A DNA stretch of 64,000 bases from Capra hircus. Lineage: Eukaryota > Chordata > Mammalia > Artiodactyla > Bovidae. Every line of letters begins with the position of its first letter. Within the stretch, counting starts at the first letter, position 1. Under the pieces are notes generated by a model. That model saw only the letters and a list, made by a program, of their open reading frames with translations. It was not told the origin of the DNA and made no database searches. The DNA lies in the NCBI RefSeq assembly GCF_001704415.2, contig NC_030817.1:36839550-36903549 (forward strand), in the 5' to 3' direction. A program made the translations under genes and the position numbers. Shown one piece after another: positions 45,180 to 55,971 of the stretch.

Positions 45180-45370
45180 ATATAAATGCATATTTTTATA
45201 TGTTACATATGTTTTAGAATAAGTTGCATGTGTATGTATATATATATAGTTTTTTTTCAAATTATCTGCCTTTTTTAGCTGTTACAGTGGGAGGGGTGTT
45301 CTGTTGCTTTCTGTTCCATCCTACTTAGAAACAAAAGCCCCAAATCCCTGTTTTAGCTTTTTAAAAATTT

Positions 45371-45940
45371 CATACTAGTATTATTTTCTGCTAAAAACGT
45401 TGGTTGCTAAAGCTCTTCAGAGTTAACTGTGAGATTTAGATTTGGCGACATCTGGATAAGAATTTTTGAAACCTTGATTTATTTCTTCTGATTATGAACA
45501 TCACCTCACCTATCCAGTTCCATGCTGGCTCAGTAAAGTTTTGTCTTTTCATTGGTCTACTTTTAGGAAAGCTGGTGATAACTCTTGGTATATAACTCTT
45601 GGATAATATCAGTATGAACCTTTCTGTAGTTTGTCAGAACATTCCATGGGGCTATTGTGGGTTTCTTTTAAAATGCTGCTCTCTAAAATAGATTTTGAGT
45701 CATTTCAGAATGGGAGCACCCCTCCCGTGTGGGAGCAGAGCAAATGTCCTCACATCTGGTTTTCAGAGAAAAGAGCAGAGAACAAACTCCTGGGCAGATG
45801 GGGAACATATAGAAGAAAGAACAATCTGGGAGGATGGAGGAGTATGGAAGGACTTGAGGCAGGCAAGAATCAAGGAATGGAGAAGAGCCTGTTCAAAGCT
45901 TTCTTAATTACTCTACATCTCCACTCCTGAGTCAGAACCC
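45371..45940. other. Unique DNA
   Basis: Two overlapping plus-strand open frames (45631-45930 and 45695-45907) have no recognisable domain. No other feature. Confidence 0.4.
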
Positions 45941-45947
45941 CTGCAGT

Positions 45948-46065
45948 AGGAATGGAAAGCAACCCATTCCAGTATTCTTGCCTGGAACATTCCATGGACA
46001 GAGGAGGCTGGTGGGCTACTGCCAGTGGGGTCGCAAAAAGTTGGACACAACAGAGTGACTGAACA
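45948..46065 (+). mobile_element. Bov-A monomer SINE, diverged
   Basis: aagcaacccattccagtattcttgcctgg, ccatggacagaggaggctgg and gggtcgcaaaaagttggaca. Short flanking repeat TGCAGT at 45942-45947 and 46066-46071. Confidence 0.88.
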
Positions 46066-46071
46066 TGCAGT

Positions 46072-46887
46072 CCACTCCACCTCCTTCCCACACCACTGAG
46101 TCTGTATGGGTTTTCAGAGATTCATGGAAATGGGCGTGAAGCTTAGAGAAAGCAAAGACTCTATTGTAAGAATTGCCATTAAGTAAATGAGAGAACTTCT
46201 CACTGGGAGAAGGCATAGAAGTAGCCCTTGAAAACAGAGCTGAAAGAGAGTCCCCAGGCAGAGGGGATCCCAGTGAAGAGTCAGTTACAGAGCCACTGCC
46301 AGGAATCTTGCAGGCCCAAAGACAAGGAGAGTTTTTATTCCGTCCCTGGTGACATTGTGAGTGGTCTTGGGAGAAAGTCCTCTCAGAGTTGAAGGCCTAC
46401 TAAATTCAATCAACACATAACGACTAAGTCCTAATGCTTTCTGAGCCAGTTTCCTATTGATAAATCCCCTTTATGCAGTATGTATCTGAAAGTATGAAGA
46501 GTTGGAGTGTCCAGTAGGCCCTGTTTTTCCTTTTTCCTCTTCAGGTTTGCTGAGTAGGAATTCATGCAAGTAAAGAGTTAACCATTTTTTCTTCCCTCAC
46601 TTTATCACTTTATGTAGACAAAGTGACCTATGAATGCTTTGGCCAGGTATCTCTCTTCCACCTTGGAAAAGGCATCTATTGCCCTGCTGGAACTTTTCCC
46701 AAATTTCCCTTTCAAGTGTCCTTATAAGGCAGAGCAGACAGGAGAAGAGAATCATTTCAAGATGATGAAATGGCTACGAGCCCACAGCTAGAGGGAAAAC
46801 GAGTTTCCCTTAATCAGATGAAAAAACAGTAACATTCTATCATAATATATTTAATCTGTTTACAAACACTGTAAATAAATATATATA
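46072..46887. other. Unique DNA
   Basis: No repeat or gene recognised. Confidence 0.45.
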
Positions 46888-47332
46888 CAGTACGTCCCCT
46901 ACATACAAATGAGTTCGTTCCATGAGTGTGTTTGTAAGTCCAACAAAGTTAGCCTAGGTACCCAACCAACACAATTGACTATATAGTACTGTAATAGTTT
47001 ATAATACTTTCCACACAAATTATACAGAAAAAAAGAAAGCATTTTAAATCTTGTAGTAAAGTACCTTGAAAAGTACAATAGTACCGATTATATCACTGCT
47101 GCCTTTATGCTTGCTTCCAGACATTCTGGCCTTGAAATAAAGACATTGCACTATTAGGCTCTATACAGTACTGCGCAGTAAAATGCACAAAAGCACAACC
47201 ACTTGCAGAGGATGCATGCCTCTGACAATGTATGCCAGACATGGGAATTCACCTAAATGAATGGACATGCAAATACACGTCCTCATCTTTGAAAGTTTGC
47301 AACTTGAAGGTTCATATATAACGGACTTATTG
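46888..47332. mobile_element. DNA transposon with terminal inverted repeats
   Basis: Left end cagtacgtcccctacatacaa and right end ttcatatataacggacttattg are inverted repeats with several mismatches over about 22 bases. TA precedes the left end. Internal words ttagcctaggtacccaacca, gactatatagtactgtaata and aaagtttgcaacttgaagg are present. No transposase, so it is a non-autonomous remnant of a Tc1/mariner-like family whose name I am not sure of. Confidence 0.62.
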
Positions 47333-47588
47333 TTTAAATGTATGTGTGTATATGTGTATGTTTATATATACATGATTTGCTAAGGGAGTAGCACACAGGG
47401 CCTTTGAGATATGCCTCATTCTCTGGAACTTGCAGGCAGACCCTCCCACAAGAAAAAAATAAAAGTCTATAGATAGATCCCAAAAGGTGTTCCTGTACTT
47501 TGAGTGAGTTGGTAGGATGAAGATTCTACAGTTTCACTTAAAAATGTTGCAGGAGTTCTGAACACACATTGAACCCATCATATGATAG
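47333..47588. other. Short unassigned stretch
   Basis: Begins with alternating purine-pyrimidine TG/TA sequence (47338-47375). No gene. Confidence 0.45.
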
Positions 47589-47598
47589 CTCAGGAATT

Positions 47599-49346
47599 CA
47601 GTTCAGTTCAGTTCAATCACTTAGTTGTGTCCAACTCTCTGTGACCCCATGAATTGCAGCACGTCAGGCCTCCCTGTCCATCACCAACTCCCGGAGTTTA
47701 TTCAAACTCATGTCCATTGAGTCGGTGATGCCATCCAGCCATCTCATCCTCTGTCGTCCCCTTCTCCTCCTGCCTGCAATCCCTCCCAGCATCAGAGTCT
47801 TTTCCAGTGAGTCAACTCTTCACATGAGGTGGCCAAAGTATTGGAGTTTTGGCTTCAGCATCAGTCCTTCCGATGAACACCCAGGACTGATCTCCTTAAG
47901 AATGGACTGGTTGGATCTCCTTGCAACCCAAGGGACTCTCAGGAGTCTTCTCCAACACCACAGTTCAAAACCATCAATTCTTTGGTACTCAGCTTTCTTC
48001 ACAGTCCAACTCTCACATCCATACATGACCACTGGGAAAACCATATCCTTCACTAGACGGACCTTTGTTGGCAAAGTATGTCTCTGCTTTTGAATAAGCT
48101 ATCTAGGTTGGTCATAACTTTCCTTCCAAGGAGTAAGCATCTTAATTTCATGGCTGCAGTCATCATCTACAGTGATTTTGGAGCCCCCAAAATTAAGTCT
48201 GACACTGTTTCCATTGTTTCTCCATCTATTTCTCATGAAGTGATGGGACCAGATGCCATGATCTTTGTTTTCTGAATGTTGAGCTTTAAGCCAACTTTTT
48301 CACTCTCTTCTTTCAGTTTCATCAAGAGGCTTTTTAGTTCCTCTTCACTTTCTGCCATAAGGGTGGTATCATCTGCATATCTGAGGTTATTGTTATTTCT
48401 CCCAACAATGGTTTTAGAGAGGGCAGAGGAACCAGAGATCAAATTGCTAACATCCTCTGGATCATCGAAAAAGCAAGAGAGTTCCAACAATACATCTACT
48501 TCTGCTTTATTGACTATGCCAAAGCCTTTGACTGTGTGGATCACAATAAACTGTGGAAAATTCTGAAAGAGATGGGAATACCAGACCACCTGACCTGCCT
48601 CTTGAGAAACCTATATGCAGGTCAGGAAGCAACATTTAGAACTGGACATAGCAAAGAGAGATAAGAAAGCCTTCCTTAGCAATCAGTGCAAAGAAATAGA
48701 GGAAAACAACAGAATGGGAAAGACTAGAGATCTCTTCAAGAAAATTAGAGATACCAAGGGAACCTTTCATGCAAAGATGGGCTCGATAAAGGACAGAAAT
48801 GGTATGGACCTACCAGAAGCAGAAGATATTAAGAAGAGGTGGCAAGAACACACAGTACTGTACAAAAAAGATCTTCATGACCAAGATAATCACTATGGTG
48901 TGATCACTTACCTAGAGCCAGACATCCTGGAATGTGAAGTCATGTGGGCCTTAGAAAGCATCACGATGAACAGAGCTAGTGGAGGTGATGGAATTCCACC
49001 ATGCAGATGATACCACCCTTATGGCAGAAAGTGAAGAGGAACTAAAAAGCCTCTTGATGAAAGTGAAAGAGGAGAGTGAAAAAGTTGGCTTAAAGCTCAA
49101 CATTCAGAAAACAAAGATCATGGCATCTGGTCCCATCACTTCATGGGAGCTATTTCATATCCTGAAAGATGATGCTGTGAAGTGCTGCACTCAATATGCC
49201 AACAAATTTGGAAAACTCAGCAGTGGCCACAGGACTGGAAAAGGTCAGTTTTCATTCCAGTCCCAAAGAAAGGCAATGCCAAAGAATGCTCAAACTACCG
49301 CACAATTACACTCATCTCACAGGCTAGTAAAGTAATGCTCAAAATT
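47599..49346 (-). mobile_element. Scrambled BovB insertion
   Basis: One insertion bounded by CTCAGGAATT at 47589-47598 and 49347-49356. Left to right: (E) 47599-48409, the BovB 3' part in minus orientation, tail to catalytic box; (C) 48410-48649, plus, RT fingers (GFREGRGTRDQI to RTGH); (A) 48648-48998, plus, upstream linker (atagcaaagagagataag to ggtgatggaattcca); (D) 49001-49148, plus, catalytic-box region already present in E; (B) 49147-49349, plus, from gctatttcatatcctgaaag to aaaattctc. Normal order is A-B-C-E, with D part of E. Confidence 0.88.
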
Positions 49347-49532
49347 CTCAGGAATTAGGGGTCAAAAAATATTTATTATGCCAAAAGAAATAAATATAGA
49401 TGTCCACACAAAACTTGTACGTGAATGTTCATAGCAACATTACTCAAAATAGCCAAAGAGTGGAAGTAACCCAATGCCCATCAGCTGATGAATGGATAAA
49501 CAGATGTGGTATATCCATATAATGGAGTATTG

Positions 49533-49777
49533 TTGTTGTTTTGTTGCTCAGTCATGTCTGACTCTTTGTGATGGCATGGACTGCAGCCTGCCAGGCTCCT
49601 CTATCCATGGGATTTCCCAGGCAAGAATACTGGAGTGGGTTGCCATTTCGTTCTCCAAGGGATCTTCCTGACCCAGGGATCAAATTCAGGTCTCCTGCAT
49701 TGGCAGGCGGGTTTTTTGTTTTTGTTTTTATTTTTACCACTAAGCCATAAAAAGAAATAGACTGGGAAGCCCCATTC
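49533..49777 (-). mobile_element. Bov-tA SINE with foreign segment in its head
   Basis: Reversed Bov-tA with a T-rich expansion at 49711-49736 (ttttttgtttttgtttttat). Inside the tRNA head, after ccactaagcca, there are about 17 bases (taaaaagaaatagactg) that do not belong to the SINE and match the host L1 35 bases further right. No long target duplication; perhaps ATT. Confidence 0.88.
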
Positions 49778-49952
49778 AGCCATAAAAAGGAATGGACTGG
49801 TGATTCATGCTGTACAACATGGATGAACTTTGAAAATGTTATGCTAAGTGAAATAAGCTAGCCACAAAAGGCCATCTACTGTATTATTCCATTTAAATGA
49901 AATATCCAGAATAGACATGCCTACAGGTTCAGAAAATAGGTTAGTAGTTGCC

Positions 49953-50184
49953 GTGGATGGAGGAGCCTGATGGGCTGCAGTTCATGGGGTCACTAAGAGT
50001 CGGACACGACTGAGTGACTTCACTTTCACTTTTCACTTTCATTCAGTGAAGGGCATGGCAACCCACTCCAGTGTTCTTGCCTGGAGAATCCCAGGGACGG
50101 GGGAGCCTGGTGGGCTGCTGTCTATGGGGTCGCACAGAGTCGGACACGACTGAAGCACCTTAGCAGCAGCAGCAGCAGCAGCAG
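49953..50184 (+). mobile_element. Bov-A2 SINE, 5'-truncated
   Basis: First Bov-A unit starts at gtggatggaggagcctga; the second is complete; (AGC)n tail of about eight units. Inserted into the old L1 3'-UTR, which resumes at ggtaggatgggg. Confidence 0.92.
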
Positions 50185-50370
50185 GGTAGGATGGGGGAGA
50201 CTGCTGATGAGGACAAGGCTTCTTTTGGGGATGATGAAGATGTTTCAAAACCAAATGAGGTAATGGTTGTACAACTCTGTGAATATACTAAAAATCATTG
50301 CATTGTATAATTTTACTTGGTAAATTCTATAGTATATGCCAGAAAAACTATAGCAAAAAACAAAGAAATA

Positions 50371-50869
50371 TCCCACATGCCCAAGAAAGAATGATGGCAA
50401 ATCATGGAATTTGGGACTCCTGAATTTAGGGAAGACCCTGGAGGTCATCTGCTTTGACTTACCACACATCTGAATGCTGCTAAAGAAAATCATAGGCTTG
50501 AATGAACTGATGCTATAAGTTTCATCCTTATTTTGGGCCCTTAAATTGACTATCATTATTTTACCTTTCTTTCACATTACCACAATTATGCTAACCCTTT
50601 GTGACCATCTCCATAAAATAATCACACAGCCTTCGTCCCCCCACTCTGAGCCATTCATCTCTTATATCACAGAAGGATATGTTGTCACTGGGCATTTTGC
50701 TCTTACAACCAGTCCTTACTCACTCCATATGCCTGTGCCTTTCCTCTCATCTCTGAGAGAACCCCTTCTGTTCAAGATCAAAGGCCATTCTCTTTCTTGG
50801 CCTCCCACCTCCTCCTGGTCTCCTGCCACTTGCCATCTCCTTACTTCCCCCACAACCTCATGCTCTAGA
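50371..50869. other. Unassigned, grading into L2
   Basis: The pyrimidine-rich right half (50640-50870) may be the start of the L2 called next. No gene. Confidence 0.4.
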
Positions 50870-51088
50870 CATTTAAACCATTTGGTTCCCCGATAAGCTA
50901 TGGGTTCCTCCCCCATGCCCTTTGCATAAACAACCACCTCCTCTTTACCCCGAATGTCCTCCTTATGGACCGTTGCTTATTGAACAGCATGATCCACAAA
51001 AACAAAACAAAACAGACCAAAACTCCCACTTACCCCTCAGATTTGCTCAAGCATCATTTTCTTCATAAAATCTCTGGTTCCTTTTTTA

Positions 51089-51306
51089 GGGCTTCTCTGA
51101 TGGCTCAGACAGTAAAGAATCTGACTATAATGCAGGAGACCCAGGTTCGATCCCTGGGTTGGGGAAGATCCCCTGGAGAAGGAAATGTCAACCCACTTCA
51201 GTATTTTTGCCTGGAGAATTCCATGGACAGAGGAGATTGGTGGTCTGTAGTCCCTGGGGCCTCAAAGAACTGGACATGACTGAGCAACTAACACTAACAA
51301 CTAACC
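51089..51306 (+). mobile_element. Bov-tA SINE
   Basis: gggcttctctgatggctcag head with intact B box GGTTCGATCCC at 51146-51156; body and an ACTAACA-type tail. No clear target duplication. Confidence 0.93.
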
Positions 51307-51384
51307 ACCTCTACCATTGCATCGATTTTTCCCTTTTAAAGCTTGGCACATGTTCCTTTGATTGCATGTTATTATACCACATTG

Positions 51385-51602
51385 GGGCTTCCCCCATAGC
51401 TCAGTCGGTAAAGAATCCGCCTGCAATGTGGGAGACCCAGGTTCAATTCCTGGGTTGGGAAGATCTCCTGGAGAAGGAAATGGCAAGCCACTCCAGTATT
51501 TTTACCTGGAAAACCCCATGGACAGAGGAGCCTGGCGGGCTACAGTCCATGGGGTCGCAAGTGTCGGACACGACTTAGCAACTAAACCACCACCACCATA
51601 CC
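51385..51602 (+). mobile_element. Bov-tA SINE
   Basis: Perfect 11-bp target duplication ATACCACATTG at 51374-51384 and 51603-51613. Tail (ACC)n. Only about 80 bp separate it from the previous Bov-tA, in the same orientation. Confidence 0.95.
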
Positions 51603-51745
51603 ATACCACATTGTCACTATTGGTTTGTTTACTTGGTAGACTCTTTAAACTGTGAGCTTTTTGGAGGAGGAAGCTTTTTCCCTTCTCTCTATGTCTCTCA
51701 GCATCTACAGGACATTTGCACAAAAGATGTTTGATGAAACAGTCA

Positions 51746-52417
51746 AGGAAATTTTTATTACATAACCCTAATTGATGCATATTTAGTCCTAACCTGAAAG
51801 TTTTCTGTTATGGGGCCCTCATTCCTTCGTGAGACAGCCCCTTCATGCTTGGAACATTGCAATAATTAAGAAAGTTTTCCTCATATTGAGCCCAAATATT
51901 CTCTTTAATGTCCTCTCATTAATTCTGGCTCTTCCTTGTAGAACATAGATCAAGCTGTTGCTCTTCAATATGATAGGTCTATTAAATGTTGCCAATCACT
52001 TTCAAATAGACTTCTCTGGGCACACACAGGGTAAAGGCATTTTGTCTTCTTCAGGCCAAATATCCTCACTTTCTTAAGGGATTCTTCAATTAATTTCCCA
52101 CACATCTGCTATGGTCCTGCTTTACTTCAGCAGGATGCTTTCTGGTAGGTCAATTTCCTGATTGAAATACCTCTCAGAACTCCTTCTGTCCCTGGAAGTG
52201 ATCTGAAGAGAGGGAAGAGAGCAGGACGGCTAGACATTCACTCAGTCAGGGCTTTGTTCCTGTCCATGCAGATGAACCCTGTCACATCTTTGCAGTGAAC
52301 TAAAACTTTCAGGCTTTTGCAGATGACCTGTGGCATGATCCATCTCCCCATCCAGTGCCACCTGGAGTGTTTATATGGTCAAGTGAGAAAGGTGAAGATA
52401 TAATTACAACTCTGGAT
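51746..52417. other. Unique DNA
   Basis: No repeat or gene recognised. Confidence 0.45.
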
Positions 52418-52426
52418 TCCTGAGTT

Positions 52427-52630
52427 AAGAGTGTGTGTGCTATGCTCAGTCATATCTGACTGTGACCCCATGGACTGTAGCTCACCAGGCTTCTCTGTCC
52501 ATGGGATTCTCCAGGCAAGAGTACTGGAGTGGATTGCTATGCCCTCCTCCAGGGGATCTTCTGGACCCAGGAAGATCTCTCCTGTATTGCCAGGCACATT
52601 CTTTGCCACTGGCACCACCTAGGAAGCCCC
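52427..52630 (-). mobile_element. Bov-tA SINE abutting BovB
   Basis: Reversed Bov-tA with a gtgtgtgtg-type tail. Flanked by TCCTGAGTT at 52418-52426 and 52631-52639; a third copy lies at the far end of the adjoining BovB (54254-54262). Confidence 0.95.
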
Positions 52631-52639
52631 TCCTGAGTT

Positions 52640-54253
52640 CAGTGTCCGACTTTGTGACCCCATGGACTGCAGCATGCCAGGCCTCCCTGTCCATCACCAA
52701 CTCCTGGAGTTTACTCAAACTCATATCCTTTGAGTAGGTGATGCCATCCAACATCTCATCCTCTGTCATCCCCGTCTCCTCCTGCCCTCAATCTTTCCCA
52801 GCATCAGGGTCTTCTGAAATGAGTCAGCTCTTTGCATCAGGTGGCCAAAGTATTGGAGCTTCAGCTTCAGCATTGGTCCTTCCAATGAACACTCAGGACT
52901 GATCTCCTTTAGAATGGACTGGCTGGATTTCCTTGCAGTCCAAGGGACTCTCAAGAGTCTTCTCCAACACCACAATTCAAAAGCATCAATTCTTCGATGC
53001 TCAGCTTTCTTTATAGTCCAACTCTCACATGCATACATGACTACTGGAAAAACCATAGCCTTGACTAGACGGACCTTTGTTGGCAAAGTAATATCTCTGC
53101 TTTCTCATATGCTGTCTAGGTTGGTCATAACTTTCCTTCCAAGGAGTAAGCATCTTTTAATTTCATGGCTGCAGTCACTATCTGCAGTGATTTTGGAGAC
53201 CCCCAAAATAAAGTTTGACACTGTTTCCCCATCTATTTGCCATGAAGTCATGGGACCAGATGCCATGATCTTGGTTTTCTGAATGTTGAGCTTTAAGCCA
53301 ACTTTTTCACTCTCCTCTTTCACTTTTATCAAGAGGCTCTTTAGTTTTTCTTCACTTTCTGCCGTAAAGGTGGTGTCCTCTGCATATCTGAGGTTATTGA
53401 CATTTCTCCCAGCAAACTTGATTCAAGTTTGTGCTTCCTCCAGCATGCATTTCTCATGATGTACTCTGCATAGAAGTTAAATAAGCAGGGTGACAATATA
53501 CAGCCTCGACTTACTCCTTTTCCTATTTGGAACCAGTCTGTTGTTCCATGTCCAGTTCTAACTGTTTCTTCCTGACCTGCATATAGGTTTCTCAAAAGGC
53601 AGGTCAGGTGGTCTGGTATTCCCATCTCTTTCAGAATTTTCCACAGTTTCTTGTGATCCACACAGTCAAAGGCTTTGGCATAGTCAATAAAGCAAAAATA
53701 GACATTTTTCTGGAACTTTCTTGCTTTTTTGATGATCCAGTAGATGTTGGCAATTTGATCTCTGGTTCCTGTGCCTTTTCTAAAATGAGCTTAAACATCT
53801 GGAAGTTCACAGTTCATGTATTGCCTGGCTTGGAGAATTTTGAGCATTACTTTACTAGCGTGTGAGATGAGTACAATTGTGCCATAGTTTGAGCATTCTT
53901 TGGCATTGCCTTTCCTAGGGACTGGAATGAAAACTGACCTTTTCCAGTCCTGTGGCCACTGCTGAGTTTTCCAAATTTGCTGGCATATTGAGTGCAGCAC
54001 TTTCACACCATCATCTTTTAGGAGTTGAAATAACTCACTGGAATTCCATCACTTTGTTTGTAGTGATGCTTCCTAAGGCCCACTTGACTTACATTCCAGG
54101 ATGTCTGGCTCTAGGTGAGTGATCACACCATCGTGATTATCTGGGTTGTGAAGATCTTTTTTGTACCGTTCTTCTGTGTTTTCTTGCCACCTCTTCTTAA
54201 TATCTTCTGCTTCTGTTAGGTCCATACCATTTCTGTCCTTTATTGAGCCCACC
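52640..54253 (-). mobile_element. BovB LINE, 5'-truncated, ~1.6 kb
   Basis: From the linker upstream of the RT (minus strand near 54250, SIKDRNGMDLTEAEDIKKRWQE) to a very short tail at 52640. The multiple TTCAG tail seen in other copies is missing. Flanked by the same TCCTGAGTT word at its right end. Confidence 0.93.
52766..54250 (-). pseudogene. BovB reverse transcriptase pseudogene
   Basis: Pieces in several frames: the linker ending LEPDILECKSS; KVLHSICQQIWKTQQWPQDW (54006 on); DHKKLWKILKEMGIPDHLTCLL (53661 on); then the palm. The catalytic box on the minus strand reads RYAEDTTF, so the first of the paired aspartates is Glu (53377-53383). GVSRGCILSPC replaces GVRQGC. Frameshifts occur near 53440 and 53810 and a deletion near 53100. 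Not functional. Confidence 0.86.
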
Positions 54254-54329
54254 TCCTGAGTTAGAGGTTGTTCAAAAACAAAACAAAACAAAAACAGTTC
54301 CTGGGAAAAGACAGGTATGGAGAAGTTTG

Positions 54330-54495
54330 CTGATGTTTTTGCAACCACTTAATCCATTTTCTAAAGTGTCATTCTTCAGTGCATTTCTCTGTGAGTGAGA
54401 ATGATTCCCGAGTGACTCCCACTGTATCCCTGCTCCTGGGACAGTGCCCAGCATATAATGGGCACTTGGTAAGCATTTGTGTGTGAGTGGATGAA
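54330..54495 (+). mobile_element. L2 LINE 3' end
   Basis: tatccctgctcctgggacagtg, cccagcatataatgggcact and tggtaagcatttgtgtgtg follow the L2 3' terminus. Confidence 0.6.
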
Positions 54496-55047
54496 ATCAT
54501 GGACTGTTTCATGTATAGATAACAGGAATACTGTAGCCTGGCAATGTATTACTCACAGTAGGGGAAAAGAGAATCCATTTATAAGATGTGGTGTGCTAGG
54601 TGTGTGTGAATTCTAAAGCAGAGGTGTTTGGCTACAGCAATGACTTTCTTTTCGTTTTTTAAAAAATTGAAATGTAGTTGATTTGCACAGCTTTCCTGGT
54701 GACTTATTTTACAGTGTTCTGTTAGTTTCTGGTATATAGCAAAGTGATTAAGTTATATATATATAAACATTTTTTTCCTTTATGGTTTTTTATAGGGTAT
54801 TGAATATAGTTCCTTGTACTATACAGTAGGATCTTATTGTTTATCTATTGTATATATGGTGGTTTGTATCCACTAATTCCAAATGTCTAATTTATCCCTC
54901 ACCACTTTCTTCTTTGGTAACCATATGCTTGTTTTCTATGTCTGTGAGTCTATTTCTGTTTTATAAATAAATTTGTATCATTTTTTTAAATTGTGCTTAT
55001 AAGTGACATCATGATATTTATCTTTCTCTTTCTCTGTCTGACTCACT

Positions 55048-55862
55048 TCAGTTCAGTTCAGTAGCTCAGTTCAGTTCAGTTCAGTTCAGTCGCTCAGTCG
55101 TGTCCGACTCTTTGCGACCCCATGAATCGCAGTATGCCAGGCCTCCCTGTCCATCACCAACTCCCAGAGTTCACTCAGACTCACATCCATCGAGTCAGTG
55201 ATGCCATCCAGCCATCTCATCCTCTGTCGTCCCCTTCTCCTCCTGCCCCCAATCCCTCCCAGCATCAGAGTCTTTTCCAATGAGTCAACTCTTCACATGA
55301 GGTGGCCAAAGTACTGGAGTTTCAGCTTTAGCATCAGTCCTTCCAAAGAAATCCCAGGGCTGATCTCCTTCAGAATGGACTGGTTGGATCTCCTTGCCGT
55401 CCAAGGGACTCTCAAGAGTCTTCTCCAACACCACAGTTCAAAAGCATCAATTCTTCGGCGCTCAGACTTCTTCACAGTCCAACTCTCACATGCATACATG
55501 ACCACTGGAAAAACCATAGCCTTGGCTAGATGGACCTTAGTTGGCAAAGTAATGGCTTTGCTTTTGAATATACCATCTAGGTTGGTCATAACTTTACTTC
55601 CAAGGAGTAAGCGTCTTTTAATTTCATGGCTGCAGTCACCATCTGCAGTGATTTTGGAGCCCAAAAAATTAAGGTCTGACACTGTTTCCACTGTTTCCCC
55701 ATCTATTTCCCATGAAGTAATGGGACTGGATGCCATGATCTTCGTTTTCTGAATGTTGAGCTTTAAGCCAACTTTTTCACTCTCCACTTTCACTTTCATC
55801 AAGAGCTCAGTCACGTCCAACTCTTTGTGACCCCATAGACTGCTGCAAATCAGGCTTCCCTG
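55048..55862 (-). mobile_element. Older BovB 3' terminus, split by a younger BovB
   Basis: 55048-55069 (ttcagttcagttcagtagctcag) and 55811-55862 (tcacgtccaactctttgtgacc ... aatcaggcttccctgtc) are the two halves of a very short BovB 3' end inserted in the old L1. Confidence 0.82.
55070..55803 (-). mobile_element. Younger BovB inside the older BovB
   Basis: 734 bp with five TTCAG tail units. Target duplication AGCTCAG at 55063-55069 and 55804-55810, which is itself BovB 3' sequence. The RT frame from LLMKVKVESEKVGLKLN to LKLQYFGHLM is open on the minus strand (55293-55800), then one stop (catgTGA) before the last segment, which is open again at 55086-55280. Close to consensus, so recent. Confidence 0.9.
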
Positions 55863-55935
55863 TCTTATCTGTTGGTCCATCCATATTGCTGCAAATGGCA
55901 TTATTTCATTCTTTTTAATGGCTGAGTAATATTCT

Positions 55936-55937
55936 AT

Positions 55938-55970
<33 letters not shown>

Positions 55971-55971
55971 A
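55936..55971. repeat. (GT)n microsatellite
   Basis: About 16 GT units with one CG interruption, grown from a GT-rich spot of the old L1. Confidence 0.92.

Larger units (their letters stand above)
42830..45370 (-). mobile_element. Ancient L1 5' region, interrupted
   Basis: Reversed, strongly decayed L1 ORF1/5'-UTR texture: ttatgactattatatcttcaa, ttgttctttttcttctctac, ttttatgccagactttgtat, tctgttccatcctacttaga. Two DNA-transposon remnants lie within it (43330-43580 and 44560-45125). Family and limits are uncertain. Confidence 0.42.
49357..50370 (+). mobile_element. Old L1 3' end, interrupted twice
   Basis: gatgtccacacaaaacttgtacgtgaatg, atgaatggataaacagatgtgg, ccataaaaaggaatggactgg, gtacaactctgtgaatatac and ttgcattgtataattttac follow an old L1 3' end in order. 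Split by the Bov-tA at 49533-49777 and the Bov-A2 at 49953-50184. Confidence 0.82.
50870..51745 (+). mobile_element. L2 LINE 3' region, split by two Bov-tA
   Basis: ccctttgcataaacaaccacc, accccgaatgtcctccttat, tttgctcaagcatcattttc and, after the SINEs, tagactctttaaactgtgagc follow the order of the L2 3' end. Two Bov-tA copies are inserted (51089-51306 and 51385-51602). Confidence 0.58.
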
